Positions 50,244 through 62,395 of a DNA stretch of 64,000 nucleotides are shown one piece after another. Source of the stretch: Inia geoffrensis (Eukaryota > Chordata > Mammalia > Artiodactyla > Iniidae). The stretch lies in contig JAZAQT010000083.1 in assembly GCA_036417435.1 (NCBI GenBank), positions 558,001 to 622,000 on the forward strand, in the 5' to 3' direction. Both the position numbers and the translations under genes were made by a program. The first letter of the stretch is position 1. The number at the start of each line of letters is the position of its first letter. Below the pieces are notes generated by a model. That model saw only the letters and a list, made by a program, of their open reading frames with translations. It had not been told where the DNA came from and searched no databases.

Positions 50244-51978
50244 CCAAGCAAGCCTGCAATGGAAATCCGCACTACAAGAAGTCTCACTTCCCACCGATCC
50301 AAAGGGCCGTCCGAAAAAAGTGTAAAATCCAGAGAGGCAGGACAGGCCGTGGAGAACCGGCAGCCTTGTTATGCTGATGGGCGGGATGTAAATTGCCAAC
50401 AGCCACTCTGGAGAAGTGGATGGTGTTTCCTGGAACAAAGAAAAAACCAAGCTAGAGAGCCTAGGGCACTTCCACTTTTGGTGCTATAGATTCGGAAAAT
50501 TTAAATGAAAAACACACAGCCACACCAAAGTTTGGGGCTGCTCTGTGTACGGGATCCTTGACTATGGTACAACTTTAATAGCCCAGAAAGAGAAAAATGG
50601 ATATAGAAGTTGTGGTACATCCCTACAATGGAATATCATTCAACAATGAAATCAATGGCAACACACCAGTAGCAGCATAATGACAGGATTTAGTTATGAT
50701 GATTCTAAGTGAAATAAGTCACACAGAAAAAGAAACATCATAAGATATCACTAATACCGGGAATGTAAACACGGCTACGTGTGAACTGCATTACAAAACA
50801 CAACAGAGTCTCACATTTACAAAAGAAACTTATGCTTGCTTAAGGGGAAAGGAGAGTGGGGAGGCTGCATAAAACCAGAGGTTCACATTAGGACAGATAC
50901 CATTCCATAAGCCAAATATATATTAGACAAGACCTACTCCTTCCTCAACCAAATGGACTCAACACCCAGTATTCAAAACCTTGGAATATGCCTGACTATG
51001 AAGAAAATTAAACCCCATACATTTATAGGTCTCCATAAGAAAATCATTTGTGTACAGCACCATACACACAGCAGTGTCAATAAGCTAAATCCCCTTATAA
51101 AAATAAATTTGAAAAACAAAACACAAGGACTGTGAAATAGAGAGAAATTCTTAAATAAGTCCTTCAGGGCTTGTGAGGAATCTTGGATTTACCACCTCTA
51201 CATCCACAGCTGGGGGAGAGATAAGGCTGGACACTTGGGGCTGATAGTATTGGTGAGGGAATGCAGACCCTTTGAGGTAATGGTGCATGGTTCCCATTCC
51301 ACGGGTCCCAAATCTCCACGTTTAAGGGATTTATCCTTCAGCTAAAATATGCATGGAAAACCCAGAATATGGTCCACGAAGTGATCAGGCATAATTTCTA
51401 AAACTCATCGCCATTTTCGCCCCCTGATACTCGAGTTCGCCATTCCAGATGCGATATTAACATTCTCCCCACTTGGAGAGTCAGTGCCTTTGACCTCTTG
51501 TTTGGCACAGTTTGCAATTTCTGTGGAAGATGAACAGGAATAAGGAGAACCAATGAGCGGCTAACTCGATGTGTTTGCACGGGCACATTGAACTCTGATT
51601 TCCCTACAGGAAGAAGAATTCACCAAAGGCTCAGCGGGCCATGCTGGAACGAGATTAGGGCCTGAAGCAATTCTTCGGGTTTTCGGTCAGCTAACAAGAA
51701 AGCCAGTTGAGAAAAGGAGATCTTTGGCACTGTAACTCACAATCCTGCAGAGTTCCAAATGACCCCTATCATCCAAAAATTTATTGAAGGAAGGCTGTGA
51801 AGAGGACTTGAACGCGACGCAGAATTGCAGAAAACAGATATCAGGGGGTAGATAAGAATTGCTCTGAAAGCGTAGGAAAAGAGGCAGCAGTTCGACAGTG
51901 ATGCACTTGGCCAAAAAGGGCGTATGCGTTTTTTCCTGAATATATTCAGGAAAAAACGCATACGCCCTTTTTGGCCAA
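50244..51978 (+). repeat. Satellite unit 30
   Basis: 1,735 bp (ACAAGAAG form). Partner of unit 26 at +6,950 (CTTCCTCAACC, AAACCCCATAC, GTTTGCACGG, CATGCTGGAAC, CAGCTAACAAG), but it ends with the ordinary GCGACGCAGAATTGCAG. Private: AATATCATTC. Perfect palindrome 51907-51978. Confidence 0.95.
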
Positions 51979-53714
51979 CCAAGCAAGCCTGCAATGGAAA
52001 TCCGCACTACAAGGAAGTCTCACTTCCCACCGATCCAAAGGGCCGTCCGAAAAAAGTGTAAAATCCAGAGAGGCAGGACAGGCCATGGAGAACCGGCAGC
52101 CTTGTTATGCTGATGGGCGGGATGTAAATTGCCAACAGCCACTCTGGAGAAGTGGATGGTGTTTCCTCGAACAAAGAAAAAACCAAGCTAGAGAGCCTAG
52201 GGCACTTCCACTTATGGTGCTATAGATTCGGAAAATTTAAATGAAAAAGACACAGCCACACCAAAGTTTGGGGCTGCTCTGTTTACAGGATCCTTGACTA
52301 TGGTACAACTTTAATAGCCCAGAAAGAGAAAAATGGATATAGAAGTTGTGGTACATCCCTACAATGGAATATCACTCAAGAATGAAATCCATGGCAACAG
52401 ACCAGTAGCAGCATAATGACAGGATTTAGTTATGATGATTCTAAGTGAAATAAGTCACACAGAAAAAGAAACATCATAAGATATCACTAATACCGGGAAT
52501 GTAAACACGGCTACGTGTGAACTGCATTACAAAACACAACAGAGTCTCACATTTACATAAGAAACTTATGCTTGCTTAAGGGGAAAGGAGAGTGGGGAGG
52601 CTGCATAAAACCAGAGGTTCACATTAGGACAGATACCATTCCATAAGCCAAATATATATTAGACAAGACCTACTCCTTGCTCAACGAAATGGACTCAACA
52701 CCCCGTATTCAAAACCTAGGAATATGCCTGACTATGAAGAAAATTAAAACCCATACATTTATAGGTCTCCATAAGAAAATCATTTGTGTACAGCACCATA
52801 CACACAGCAGTGTCAATAAGCTAAATCCCCTTATAAAAATAAATTTGAAAAACAAAACACAAGGACTGTGAAATAGAGAGAAATTCTTAAATAAGTCCTT
52901 CAGGGCTTGTGAGGAATCTTGGATTTACCACCTCTACATCCACAGCTGGGGGAGAGATAAGGCTGGACACTTGGGGCTGATACTATTGGTGAGGGAATGC
53001 AGACCCTTTGAGGTAATGGTGCATGGTTCCCATTCCACGGGTCCCAAATCTCCACGTTTAAGGGATTTATCCTTCAGCTAAAATATGCATGGAAAACCCA
53101 GAATATGGTCCACGAAGTGATCAGGCATAATTTCTAAAACTCATCGCCATTTTCGCCCCCTGATACTCGAGTTCGCCGTTCCAGATGCGATATTAACATT
53201 CTCCCCACTTGGAGAGTCAGTGCCTTTGACCTCTTGTTTGGCACAGTTTGCAATTTCTGTGGAAGATGAACAGGAATAAGGAGAACCAATGAGCGGCTAA
53301 CTCGATGTGTTTGCACGGGCACATTGAACTCTGATTTCCCTACAGGAAGAAGAATTCACCAAAGGCTCAGCGGGCCATGCCGGAACGAGATTAGGGCCTG
53401 AAGCAATTCTTCGGGTTTTCGGTCAGCTCACAAGAAAGCGAGTTGAGAAAAGGAGATCTTTGGCACTGTAATTCACAATCCTGCAGAGTTCCAAATGACC
53501 CCTATCATCCAAAAATTTATTGAAGGAAGGCTGGGAAGAGGACTTGAACGCGACACAGAATTGCAGAAAACAGATATCACGGGGTAGATAAGAATTGCTC
53601 TGAAAGCGTAGGAAAAGAGGCAGCAGTTCGACAGTGATGCACTTGGCCAAAAAGGGCGTATGCGTTTTTTCCTGAATATATTCAGGAAAAAACGCATACG
53701 CCCTTTTTGGCCAA
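51979..53714 (+). repeat. Satellite unit 31
   Basis: 1,736 bp. Private: TTTCCTCGAAC, CTGTTTACAGG, CTCAAGAATG, TTACATAAG, GTAATTCAC, GCTGGGAAG, ATCACGGGG. GTTTGCACGG is shared with unit 30. Perfect palindrome 53643-53714. Confidence 0.95.
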
Positions 53715-55450
53715 CCAAGCAAGCCTGCAATGGAAATCCGCACTACAAGGAAGTCTCACTTCCCACCGATCCAAAGGGCCGTCCGAAAAAAGTGTAAAAT
53801 CCAGAGAGGCAGGACAGGCCGTGGAGAACCGGCAGCCTTGTTATGCTGATGGGCGGGATGTAAATTGCCAACAGCCACTCTGGAGAAGTGGATGGTGTTT
53901 CCTGGAACAAAGAAAAAACCAAGCTAGAGAGCCTAGGGCACTTCCACTTATGGTGCTATAGATTCGGAAAATTTAAATGAAAAAGACACAGCCACACCAA
54001 AGTTTGGGGCTGCTCTGTGTACGGGATCCTTGACTATGGTACAACTTTAATAGCCCAGAAAGAGAAAAATGGATATAGAAGTTGTGGTACATCCCTACAA
54101 TGGAATATCACACAACAATGAAATCCATGGCAACAGACCAGTAGCAGCATAATGACAGGATTTAGTTATGATGATTCTAAGTGAAATAAGTCACACAGAA
54201 AAAGAAACATCATAAGATATCACTAATACCGGGAATGTAAACACGGCTACGTGTGAACTGCATTACAAAACACAACAGAGTCTCACATTTACAAAAGAAA
54301 CTTATGCTTGCTTAAGGGGAAAGGAGAGTGGGGAGGCTGCATAAAACCAGAGGTTCATATTAGGACAGATACCATTCCATAAGCCAAATATATATTAGAC
54401 AAGACCTACTCCTTGCTCAACGAAATGGACTCAACACCCCGTATTCAAAACCTAGGAATATGCCTGACTATGAAGAAAATTAAAACCCATACATTTATAG
54501 GTCTCCATAAGAAAATCATTTGTGTACAGCACCATACACACAGCAGTGTCAATAAGCTAAATCCCCTTATAAAAATAAATTTGAAAAACAAAACACAAGG
54601 ACTGTGAAATAGAGAAAAATTCTTAAATAAGTCCTTCAGGGCTTGTGAGGAATCTTGGATTTACCACCTCTACATCCACAGCTGGGGGAGAGATAAGGCT
54701 GGACACTTGGGGCTGACAGTATTGGTGAGGGAATGTAGACCCTTTGAGGTAATGGTGCATGGTTCCCATTCCACGGGTCCCAAATCTCCACGTTTAAGGG
54801 ATTTATCCTTCAGCTAAAATATGCATGGAAAACCCAGAATATGGTCCACGAAGTGATCAGGCATAATTTCGAAAACTCATCGCCATTTTCGCCCCCTGAT
54901 ACTCGAGTTCGCCGTTCCAGATGCGATATTAACATTCTCCCTACTTCGAGAGTCAGTGTCTTTGACCTCTTGTTTGGCACAGTTTGCAATTTCTGTGGAA
55001 GATGAACAGGAATAAGGAGAACCAATGAGCGGCTAACTCGATGTGTTTGGACGGGCACATTGAACTCTGATTTCCCTACAGGAAGAAGAATTCACCAAAG
55101 GCTCAGCGGGCCATGCCGGAACGAGATTAGGGCCTGAAGCAACTCTTCGGGTTTGCGGTCAGCTCACAAGAAAGCGAGTTGAGAAAAGGAGATCTTTGGC
55201 ACTGTAACTCACAATCCTGCAGAGTTCCAAATGACCCCTATCATCCAAAAATTTATTGAAGGAAGGCTGTGAAGAGGACTTGAACGCGACGCAGAATTGC
55301 AGAAAACAGATATCAGGGGGTAGATAAGAATTGCTCTGAAAGCGTAGGAAAAGAGGCAGCAGTTCGACAGTGATGCACTTGGCCAAAAAGGGCGTATGCG
55401 TTTTTTCCTGAATATATTCAGGAAAAAACGCATACGCCCTTTTTGGCCAA
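53715..55450 (+). repeat. Satellite unit 32
   Basis: 1,736 bp. Markers: AATATCACACAAC (also unit 33), AGAGAAAAATTC, GGCTGACAG, GAATGTAGACC, ATTTCGAAAAC, CCCTACTTCGAG, AGTGTCTTTG, CAACTCTTCGGG. Perfect palindrome 55379-55450. Confidence 0.95.
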
Positions 55451-57186
55451 CCAAGCAAGCCTGCAATGGAAATCCGCACTACAAGGAAGTCTCACTTCCC
55501 ACCGATCCAAAGGGCCGTCCGAAAAAAGTGTAAAATCCAGAGAGGCAGGACAGGCCGTGGAGAACAGGCAGCCTTGTTATGCTGATGGGCGGGATGTATA
55601 TTGCCAACAGCCACTCTGGAGAAGTGGATGGTGTTTCCTGGAACAAAGAAAAAAACAAGCTAGAGAGCCTAGGGCACTTCCACTTATGGTGCTATAGATT
55701 CGGAAAATTTAAATGAAAAAGACACAGCCACACCAAAGTTTGGGGCTGCTCTGTGTACGGGATCCTTGACTATGATACAACTTTAATAGCCCAGAAAGAG
55801 AAAAATGGATATAGAAGTTGTGGTACATCCCTACAATGGAATATCACACAACAATGAAATCCATGGCAACAGACCAGTAGCAGCATAATGACAGGATTTA
55901 GTTATGATGATTCTAAGTGAAATAAGTCACACAGAAAAAGAAACATCATAAGTTATCACTAATACCGGGAATGTAAACACGGCTACGTGTGAACTGCATT
56001 ACAAAACACAACAGAGTCTCACATTTACAAAAGAAACTTATGCTTGCTTAAGGGGAAAGGAGAGTGGGGAGGCTGCATAAAACCAGAGGTTCATATTAGG
56101 ACAGATACCATTCCATAAGCCAAATATATATTAGACAAGACCTACTCCTTGCTCAATGAAATGGACTCAACACCCCGTATTCAAAACCTAGGAATATGCC
56201 TGACTATGAAGAAAATTAAAACCCATACATTTATAGGTCTCCATAAGAAAATCATTTGTGTACAGCACCATACACACAGCAGTGTCAATAAGCTAAATCC
56301 CCTTATAAAAATAAATTTGAAAAACAAAACACAAGGACTGTGAAATAGAGAGAAATTCTTAAATAAGTCCTTCAGGGCTTGTGAGGAATCTTGGATTTAC
56401 CACCTCTACATCCACAGCTGGGAGAGAGATAAGGCTGGACACTTGGGGCTGATAGTATTGGTGAGGGAATGCAGACCCTTTGAGGTAATGGTGCATGGTT
56501 CCCATTCCACGGGTCCCAAATCTCCACGTTTAAGGGATTTATCCTTCAGCTAAAATATGCATGGAAAACCCAGAATATGGTCCACGAAGTGATCAGGCAT
56601 AATTTCTAAAACTCATCGCCATTTTCGCCCCCTGATACTCGAGTTCGCCGTTCCAGATGCGATATTAACATTCTCCCCACTTGGAGAGTCAGTGCCTTTG
56701 ACCTCTTGTTTGGCACAGTTTGCAATTTTTGTGGAAGATGAACAGGAATAAGGAGAACCAATGAGTGGCTAACTCGATGTGTTTGGACGGGCACATTGAA
56801 CTCTGATTTCCCTACAGGAAGAAGAATTCACCAAAGGCTCAGCGGGCCATGCCGGAACGAGATTAAGGCCTGAAGCAATTCTTCAGGTTTGCGGTCAGCT
56901 CAAAAGAAAGCGAGTTGAGAAAAGGAGATCTTTGGCACTGTAACTCACAATCCTGCAGAGTTCCAAATGACCCCTATCTTCCAAAAATTTATTGAAGGAA
57001 GGCTGTGAAGAGGACTTGAACGCGACGCAGAATTGCAGAAAACAGATATCAGGGGGTAGATAAGAATTGCTCTGAAAGCGTAAGAAAAGAGGCAGCAGTT
57101 CGACAGTGATGCACTTGGCCAAAAAGGGCGTATGCGTTTTTTCCTGAATATATTCAGGAAAAAACGCATACGCCCTTTTTGGCCAA
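55451..57186 (+). repeat. Satellite unit 33
   Basis: 1,736 bp, comparatively many private changes: GATGTATATTG, TATGATAC, AAGTTATCAC, CTCAATGAAATGG, CTGGGAGAG, AATTTTTGTGG, AATGAGTGGC, GATTAAGGCC, CTTCAGGTTTG, CTCAAAAGAAAG, CTATCTTCC, GCGTAAGAAA. Most are CpG or transition changes. Perfect palindrome 57115-57186. Confidence 0.95.
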
Positions 57187-58921
57187 CCAAGCAAGCCTGC
57201 AATGGAAATCCGCACTACAAGGAAATCTCACTTCCCACCGATCCAAAGGGCCGTCCGAAAAAAGTGTAAAATCCAGAGAGGCAGGACAGGCCGTGGAGAA
57301 CCGGCAGCCTTGTTATGCTGATGGGCGGGATGTAATTTGCCAACAGCCACTCTGGAGAAGTGGATGGTGTTTCCTGGAACAAAGAAAAAACCAAGCTAGA
57401 GAGCCTAGGGCACTTCCACTTATGGTGCTATAGATTCGGAAAATTTAAATGAAAATGACACAGCCACACCAAAGTTTGGGGCTGCTCTGTGTACGGGATC
57501 CTTGACTATGGTACAACTTTAATAGCCCAGAAAGAGAAAAATGGATATAGAAGTTGTGGTACATCCCTACAATGGAATATCACTCAACAATGAAATCCAT
57601 GGCAACAGACCAGTAGCAGCATAATGACAGGATTTAGTTATGATGATTCTAAGTGAAATAAGTCACACAGAAAAAGAAACATCATAAGATATCACTAATA
57701 CCGGGAATGTAAACACGGCTACGTGTGAACTGCATTACAAAACACAACAGAGTCTCACATTTACAAAAGAAACTTATGCTTGCTTAAGGGGAAAGGAGAG
57801 TGGGGAGGCTGCATAAAACCAGAGGTTCATATTAGGACAGATACCATTCCATAAGACAAATATATATTGGACAAGACCTACTCCTTGCTCAACGAAATGG
57901 ACTCAACACCCCGTATTCAAAACCTAGGAATATGCCTGACTATGAAGAAAATTAAAACCCATACATTTATAGGTCTCCATAAGAAAATCATTTGTGTACA
58001 GCAGCATACACACAGCAGTGTCAATAAGCTAAATCCCCTTATAAAAATAAATTTGAAAAACAAAACACAAGGACTGTGAAATAGAGAGAAATTCTTAAAT
58101 AAGTCCTTCAGGGCTTGTGAGGAATCTTGGATTTACCACCTCTACATCCACAGCTGGGGGAGAGATAAGGCTGGACACTTGGGGCTGATAGTATTGGTGA
58201 GGGAATGCAGACCCTTTGAGGTAATGGTGCATGTTTCCCATTGCACGGGTCCCAAATCTCCACGTTTAAGGGATTTATCCTTCAGCTAAAATATGCATGG
58301 AAAACCCAGAATATGGTCCACTAAGTGACCAGGCGAAATTTTAAAACTTATCGCCATTTTCGCCCCCTGGTACTCGAGTTCGCCGTTCCAGATGCGATAT
58401 TAACATTCTCCCCACTTGGAGAGTCAGTGCCTTTGACCTCTTCTTTGGCACAGTTTGCAATTTCTGTGGAAGATGAACAGGAATAAGGAGAACCAATGAG
58501 CGGCTAACTCGATGTGTTCGGACGGGCACATTGAACTCTGATTTCCCTACAGGAAGAAGAATTCACCAAAGGCTCAGCGGGCCATGCCGGAACGAGATTA
58601 GGGCCTGAAGCAATTCTTCGGGTTTTCGGTCAGCTCACAAGAAAGCGAGTTGAGAAAAGGAGATCTTTGGCACTGTAACTCACAATCTTGCAGAGTTCCA
58701 AATGACCCCTATTATCCAAAAATTTATTGAAGGAAGGCTGTGAAGAGGACTTGAACGCGACGCAGAATTGCACAAAACAGATATCAGGGGGTAGATAAGA
58801 ATTGCTCTGAAATCGTAGGAAAAGAGGCAGCAGTTCGACAGTGATGCACTTGGCCAAAAAGGGCGTATGCGTTTTTTCCTGAATATATTCAGGAAAAAAC
58901 GCATACGCCCTTTTTGGCCAA
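57187..58921 (+). repeat. Satellite unit 34 (most divergent unit)
   Basis: 1,735 bp. Many private changes, clustered near 57,855-57,870 and 58,234-58,372: ATAAGACAAATATATATTGG, TGCATGTTTCC, ATTGCACGGG, CCACTAAGTGACC, GGCGAAATTTTAAAAC (1-bp loss), CCTGGTACTC. It has isolated GCACAAAAC of the homogenised block. Perfect palindrome 58850-58921. Confidence 0.95.
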
Positions 58922-60657
58922 CCAAGCAAGCCTGCAATGGAAATCCGCACTACAAGGAAGTCTCACTTCCCACCGATCCAAAGGGCCGTCCGAAAAAAGT
59001 GTAAAATCCAGAGAGGCAGGACAGGCCGTGGAGAACCGGCAGCCTTGTTATGCTGATGGGCGGGATGTAAATTGCCAACAGCCACTCTGGAGAAGTGGAT
59101 GGTGTTTCCTGGAACAAAGAAAAAAACAAGCTAGAGAGCCTAGGGCACTTCCACTTATGGTGCTATAGATTCGGAAAATTTAAATTAAAAAGACACAGCC
59201 ACACCAAAGTTTGGGGCTGCTCTGTGTACGGGATCCTTGACTATGGTACAACTTTAATAGCCCAGAAAGAGAAAAATGGATATAGAAGTTGTGGTACATC
59301 CCTACAATGGAATATCACTCAACAATGAAATCCATGGCAACAGACCAGTAGCAGCATAATGACAGGATTTAGTTATGATGATTCTAAGTGAAATAAGTCA
59401 CACAGAAAAAGAAACATCATAAGATATCACTAATACCGGGAATGTAAACACGGCTACGTGTGAACTGCATTACAAAACACAACAGAGTCTCACATTTACA
59501 AAAGAAACTTATGCTTGCTTAAGGGGAAAGGAGAGTGGGGAGGCTGCATAAAACCAGAGGTTCATATTAGGACAGATACCATTCCATAAGCCAAATATAT
59601 ATTAGACAAGACCTACTCCTTGCTCAACGAAATGGACTCAACACCCCGTATTCAAAACCTAGGAATATGCCTGACTATGAAGAAAATTAAAACCCATACA
59701 TTTATAGGTCTCCATAAGAAAATCATTTGTGTACAGCACCATACACACAGCAGTGTCAATAAGCTAAATCCCCTTATAAAAATAAATTTGAAAAACAAAA
59801 CACAAGGACTGTGAAATAGAGAGAAATTCTTAAATAAGTCCTTCAGGGCTTGTGAGGAATCTTGGATTTACCACCTCTACATCCACAGCTGGGGGAGAGA
59901 TAAGGCTGGACACTTGGGGCTGATAGTATTGGTGAGGGAATGCAGACCCTTTGAGGTAATGGTGCATGGTTCCCATTCCACGGGTCCCAAATCTCCACGT
60001 TTAAGGGATTTATCCTTCAGCTAAAATATGCATGGAAAACCCAGAATATGGTCCACGAAGTGATCAGGCATAATTTCTAAAACTCATCGCCATTTTCGCC
60101 CCCTGATACTCGAGTTCGCCGTTCCAGATGCGATATTAACATTCTCCCCACTTGGAGAGTCAGTGTCTTTGACCTCTTGTTTGGCACAGTTTGCAATTTC
60201 TGTGGAAGATGAACAGGAATAAGGAGAACCAATGAGCGGCTAACTCGATGTGTTTGGACGGGCACATTGAACTCTGATTTCCCTACAGGAAGAAGAATTC
60301 AGCAAAGGCTCAGCGGGCCATGCCGGAACGAGATTAGGGCCTGAAGCAATTCTTCGGGTTTGCGGTCAGCTCACAAGAAAGCGAGTTGAGAAAAGGAGAT
60401 CTTTGGCACTGTAACTCACAATCCTGCAGAGTTCCAAATGACCCCTATCATCCAAAAATTTATTGAAGGAAGGCTGTGAAGAGGACATGAACGCGACACA
60501 GAATTGCAGAAAACAGATATCAGGGGGTAGATAAGAATTGCTCTGAAAGCGTAGGAAAAGAGGCAGCAGTTCGACAGTGATTCACTTGGCCAAAAAGGGC
60601 GTATGCGTTTTTTCCTGAATATATTCAGGAAAAAACGCATACGCCCTTTTTGGCAAA
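58922..60657 (+). repeat. Satellite unit 35
   Basis: 1,736 bp. TAAATTAAAAAG (TGA lost, lengthening a plus-strand relic frame), AGTGTCTTTG, ATTCAGCAAAGG, GGGTTTGCGG, GAGGACATGAACGCGACACAG, GTGATTCACTTGG. Palindrome 60586-60657 has one substitution at 60655. Confidence 0.95.
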
Positions 60658-62395
60658 CCAAGCAAGCCTGCAATGGAAATCCGCACAACAAGAAATCTCA
60701 CTTCCCACCGATCCAAAGGGCCGTCCAAAAAAAGTGTAAAATCCAGAGAGGCAGGACAGGCCATGGAGAACCGGCAGCCTTGTTATGCTGATGGGCGGGA
60801 TGTAAATTGCCAACAGCCACTCTGGAGAAGTGGATGGTGTTTCCTGGAACAAAGAAAAAACCAAGCTAGAGAGCCTAGGGCACTTCCACTTATGGTGGTA
60901 TAGATTCGGAAAATTTAAATGAAAAAGACACAGCCACACCAAAGTTTGGGGCTGCTCTGTGTACGGGATCCTTGATTTTGGTACAACTTTAATAGCCCAG
61001 AAAGAGAAAAATGGATATAGAAGTTGTGGTACATCCCTACAATGGAATATCACTCAACAATGAAATCCATGGCAACACACCAGTAGCAGCATAATGACAG
61101 GATTTAGTTATGATGATTCTAAGTGAAATAAGTCACACAGAAAAAGAAACATCATAAGATATCACTAATACCGGGAATGTAAACACGCCTACGTGTGAAC
61201 TGCATTACAAAACACAACAGAGTCTCACATTTACAAAAGAAACTTATGCTTGCTTAAGGGGAAAGGAGAGTGGGGAGGCTGCATAAAACCAGAGGTTCAT
61301 ATTAGGACAGATACCATTCCATAAGCCAAATATATATTAGACAAGACCTACTCCTTGCTCAACGAAATGGACTCAACACCCCGTATTCAAAACCTAGGAA
61401 TATGCCTGACTATGAAGAAAATTAAAACCCATACATTTATAGGTCTCCATAAGAAAATCATTTGTGTACAGCACCATACACACAGCAGTGTCAATAAGCT
61501 AAATCCCCTTATAAAAATAAATTTGAAAAACAAAACACAAGGACTGTGAAATAGAGAGAAATTCTTAAATAAGTCCTTCAGGGCTTGTGAGGAATCTTGG
61601 ATTTACCACCTCTACATCCACAGCTGGGGGAGAGATAAGGCTGGACCCTTGGGGCTGATAGTATTGGTGAGGGAATGCAGACCCTTTGAGGTAATGGTGC
61701 ATGGTTCCTATTCCACGGGTCCCAAATCTCCACGTTTAAGGGATTTATCCTTCAGCTAAAATATGCATGGAAAACCCAGAATATGGTCCACGAAGTGATC
61801 AGGCATAATTTCTAAAACTCATCGCCATTTTCGCCCCCTGATACTCGAGTTCGCCGTTCCAGATGCGATATTAACATTCTCCCCACTTGGAGAGTCAGTG
61901 CCTTTGACCTCTTGTTTGGCACAGTTTGCAATTTCTGTGGAAGATGAACAGGAATAAGGAGAACCAATGAGCGGCTAACTCGATGTGTTTGGACGGGCAC
62001 ATTGAACTCTGATTTCCCTACAGGAAGAAGAATTCACCAAAGGCTCAGCGGGCCATGCCGGAACGAGATTAGGGCCTGAAGCAATTCTTCGGGTTTTCGG
62101 TCAGCTCACAAGAAAGCGAGTTGAGAAAAGGAGATCTTTGGCACTGTAACTCACAATCCTGCAGAGTTCCAAATGACCCCTATCATCCAAAAATTTATTG
62201 AAGGAAGGCTGTGAAGAGGACTTGAACGCGACGCAGAATTGCAGAAAACAGATATCAGGGGGTAGATAAGAATTGCTCTGAAAGCGTAGGAAAAGAGGCA
62301 GCAGCAGTTCGACAGTGATGCACTTGGCCAAAAAGGGCGTATGCGTTTTTTCCTGAATATATTCAGGAAAAAACGCATACGCCCTTTTTGGCCAA
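60658..62395 (+). repeat. Satellite unit 36
   Basis: 1,738 bp: lacks one G near the start (ACAAGAAATC) and gains one GCA triplet (three copies at 62,298-62,306). Private: GTCCAAAAAAAG, TGGTGGTATAG, TTGATTTTGG, CACGCCTACG, GGACCCTTGG. Perfect palindrome 62324-62395. Confidence 0.95.

Larger units (their letters stand above)
41471..51978 (+). repeat. Four-unit higher-order repeat (6,950 bp)
   Basis: The end of unit 24 plus units 25-26 recur as the end of unit 28 plus units 29-30, shifted by exactly 6,950 bp at several markers: GACAGAGATG (41,474 and 48,424), GGCGTAATTT (42,703 and 49,653) and AGCCAGTTGA (44,751 and 51,701). Both copies have CTGCCCTGTGTAC plus GCCTATG near the start of the second member. 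Units 27 and 28 lie between and are not obviously related to 31 and 32 beyond general similarity, so only part of a second period is preserved. Confidence 0.83.

Noticed and set aside
59095..59328. 77-codon plus-strand frame in units 35 and 37 only
   Set aside because: Created by one TGA to TTA change in a relic L1 frame; two copies because the dimer was duplicated.
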